Shown in pieces: positions 62,495-64,000 of a stretch of 64,000 bases of DNA (position 1 is the stretch's first letter; each line of letters begins with the position of its first letter). This stretch comes from Lachnoclostridium sp. An76 (GTDB taxonomy: Bacteria > Bacillota > Clostridia > Lachnospirales > Lachnospiraceae). The position numbers were made by a program, and so were the translations under genes. Location: the NCBI RefSeq assembly GCF_002161355.1, contig NZ_NFHL01000006.1, forward strand, positions 1 to 64,000. The letters are read 5' to 3'. The notes under the pieces are model-generated. The model was not told the origin of the DNA and ran no database searches. It was given only the letters and a program-made list of their open reading frames with translations.

Positions 62495-64000
62495 ATGAGA
62501 GAAAAGATCGTACTGATAGACGGGCACAGTATCTTAAACCGTGCTTTTTACGGGGTCCCGGACCTGACGAACTCGGAAGGGCTGCACACGAACGCAGTCT
62601 ACGGATTTTTGAATATCATGTTCAAGATCCTGGATGAAGAGAAGCCGGAGTACCTGACTGTCACATTTGACGTGCACGCGCCGACGTTCCGGCATGAGAT
62701 GTATGCAGACTATAAAGGGACGAGAAAGCCTATGGCGGAAGAGCTGCGGCAGCAGGTGCCTGTGATCAAGGATGTGCTGCGGGCCATGGATATCGAGATC
62801 ATCGAGCAGGCGGGCCTTGAGGCGGACGACCTGCTGGGGACGATCTCCTGCATGTGTGAAGCCAAAGGCATGGATGTGTCTATCATTTCAGGAGACAGGG
62901 ATACACTGCAGCTTGCCACAGAGCATGTGAAGATCCGCATCCCAAAGACAAAGCAGGGAAAGACGGAAGTGGAAGATTACAATGCTGCGGATGTAAAGGA
63001 GAGGTACGGCGTCACTCCGAAAGAATTTATCGATGTGAAGGCGCTGATGGGCGATGCCTCCGACAATATCCCCGGTGTGCCTGGGGTGGGAGAGAAGACG
63101 GCGACAAAGATCATACAGGACTATCAGACTATTGAAAATGCATACGAGCATGCAGATGAGCTGAAGCCGCCCCGCGCCAGCAAAAATCTGAAAGAGTACT
63201 GGGAGCAGGCGAAGATGAGCAAGGTGCTGGCTACCATCAACACTCATGCGGATATTGAGTTTGATATTGAAAAGGCGCGCCACGGAAATCCATATACAAA
63301 GGAAGCGCATGAACTTTTCAAGCGCCTGCAGTTTAAGAACATGCTGAGCCGGTTTGATGTCGAGGCGTCTGCAAATGAGATAGAAAAAGCGTTCCGCGAA
63401 GTGACAGATAAGGAAGAGATCCGGAAGATCTTTGCGGAAGCGGCAAAAGCCGGTCGGGCAGGCGCGGCTGTCTCAAAAGATCCCGGGAATGTGCTGCCCC
63501 TGTTTGCTCATCCGTCCGGTTTCGGAAGAATCGCCATTGCCTATGGGAAGGACAAGATCTGTTCGATCCCGTGCGGTATGGATACGGACATGGATTTTCT
63601 GTTTTCTGAGCTCTCTGAGCTTGCGGGAAAGGTGGAATGCTTTGCCATGTGCGGCCTGAAAGAGTACCTTTCCTATCTTCCGGGGGCAAAGAAGGAAAAC
63701 AGCTTTGACGTGATCGTGGCAGCATATCTGCTGAATCCGCTGAAAAGTGACTATGATCATGAAGATGTGGCAAGAGAACAGTTAAATCTTCTGATCGATG
63801 AAAAGGCAGATGATGCGGCAAAGGCCTGCTATGAGGCATATACCGCTTATGCGGCAGCGCCCATCCTGGAGGAGAAGCTCAGGGAGCAGGAGATGGACCG
63901 GCTGTTCTTTGATATTGAGATGCCTCTGGTGTTTACTCTGTTTGATATGGAACAGGCAGGTGTTAAGGTAGAGGCGGAAGCGCTGAAGGTTTACGGCGAT
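62495..64000 (+). CDS. polA: DNA polymerase I, N-terminal part (runs off the window)
   Basis: 502 codons are visible. The 5'-3' exonuclease domain covers about residues 1-290: IVLIDGHSILNRAFYGVPDL, TFDVHAPTFRHEMYADYKGTR, EADDLLGTISCMCE, ISGDRDTLQLAT and GDASDNIPGVPGVGEKTA, with the acidic metal-binding residues present. A degenerate 3'-5' exonuclease-like domain begins near residue 310; its usual DxE pair is not obvious, as in Firmicutes enzymes without proofreading. The polymerase domain lies beyond the window. GGAGGAAG precedes the ATG. Confidence 0.95.
   Translation, partial: MREKIVLIDGHSILNRAFYGVPDLTNSEGLHTNAVYGFLNIMFKILDEEKPEYLTVTFDVHAPTFRHEMYADYKGTRKPMAEELRQQVPVIKDVLRAMDIEIIEQAGLEADDLLGTISCMCEAKGMDVSIISGDRDTLQLATEHVKIRIPKTKQGKTEVEDYNAADVKERYGVTPKEFIDVKALMGDASDNIPGVPGVGEKTATKIIQDYQTIENAYEHADELKPPRASKNLKEYWEQAKMSKVLATINTHADIEFDIEKARHGNPYTKEAHELFKRLQFKNMLSRFDVEASANEIEKAFREVTDKEEIRKIFAEAAKAGRAGAAVSKDPGNVLPLFAHPSGFGRIAIAYGKDKICSIPCGMDTDMDFLFSELSELAGKVECFAMCGLKEYLSYLPGAKKENSFDVIVAAYLLNPLKSDYDHEDVAREQLNLLIDEKADDAAKACYEAYTAYAAAPILEEKLREQEMDRLFFDIEMPLVFTLFDMEQAGVKVEAEALKVYGD

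Overview
The window looks like chromosomal DNA of a Lachnospiraceae-type anaerobic, spore-forming member of the Clostridia. The evidence is a class III (oxygen-independent) ribonucleotide reductase pair, Rex, SpoIIM and a SpoVB-like flippase, a Gram-positive LexA box in front of recA, RNase Y, a T-box controlled leuS, sortase-type surface proteins, and a giant 2-hydroxyacyl-CoA dehydratase/activase-like protein typical of anaerobic Firmicutes. The genus is not resolved from sequence reading alone.

Layout. 1-391 is the right part of a non-coding palindromic element. It is followed by a glycine-riboswitch-controlled Na+:alanine/glycine symporter, nrdD-nrdG, and a redox/ADP-ribosylation block (HxlR regulator diverging from an NAD(P)-binding oxidoreductase, then a zinc macrodomain hydrolase overlapping a class M sirtuin). 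8.2-12.1 kb is a decayed island: a group II intron fragment, broken DUF1016/AbiE-like remnants, an intact IS110-family element with a putative bridge-RNA region, and a truncated sigma factor. 12.1-18.0 kb holds T-box-leuS, an AT-rich orphan, a probable type I toxin with an antisense RNA, and an ABC-F ATPase on the minus strand. 18.1-25.1 kb carries rex, nnr, alr, an orphan mazF, yebC, a CFI-box-like protein and metY. A full-length 838-bp copy of the palindromic element fills the gap before recA-recX-rny.

From 29.8 kb come a Nudix ADP-ribose pyrophosphatase, spoIIM, a convergent spoVB-like gene, and an iron-sulfur/thiolation operon (Rrf2 regulator-nifS-nifU-mnmA-PHP phosphatase). Next are a 1107-residue wall-anchored FIVAR protein, a glycolytic cluster (gap, pgk, tpiA, gpmI) whose last gene overlaps an EAL phosphodiesterase gene, a GreA-type factor, a HAD phosphatase, asnB behind an attenuator-like leader, the 1415-residue activase/dehydratase fusion on the minus strand, a rhomboid-like membrane protein, pyk, lysA, tRNA-Leu(CAA), an SDR pseudogene, a wall-anchored glucosaminidase, a HAD phosphatase and the 5' part of polA.

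The most unusual item is the non-coding element at 1-391 and 25091-25928. It folds on paper into a closing stem with three long arms, and its two copies differ by matched substitutions on both strands of a stem (four compensated pairs), which implies selection on structure or palindromy. Other points for a second look are the SirTM-macrodomain pair without its usual lipoyl-carrier partners, the antisense-paired small toxin at 15769-15867, the asnB attenuator, and c-di-GMP phosphodiesterase coupling to gpmI. All assignments come from reading motifs by eye; no database search was run.
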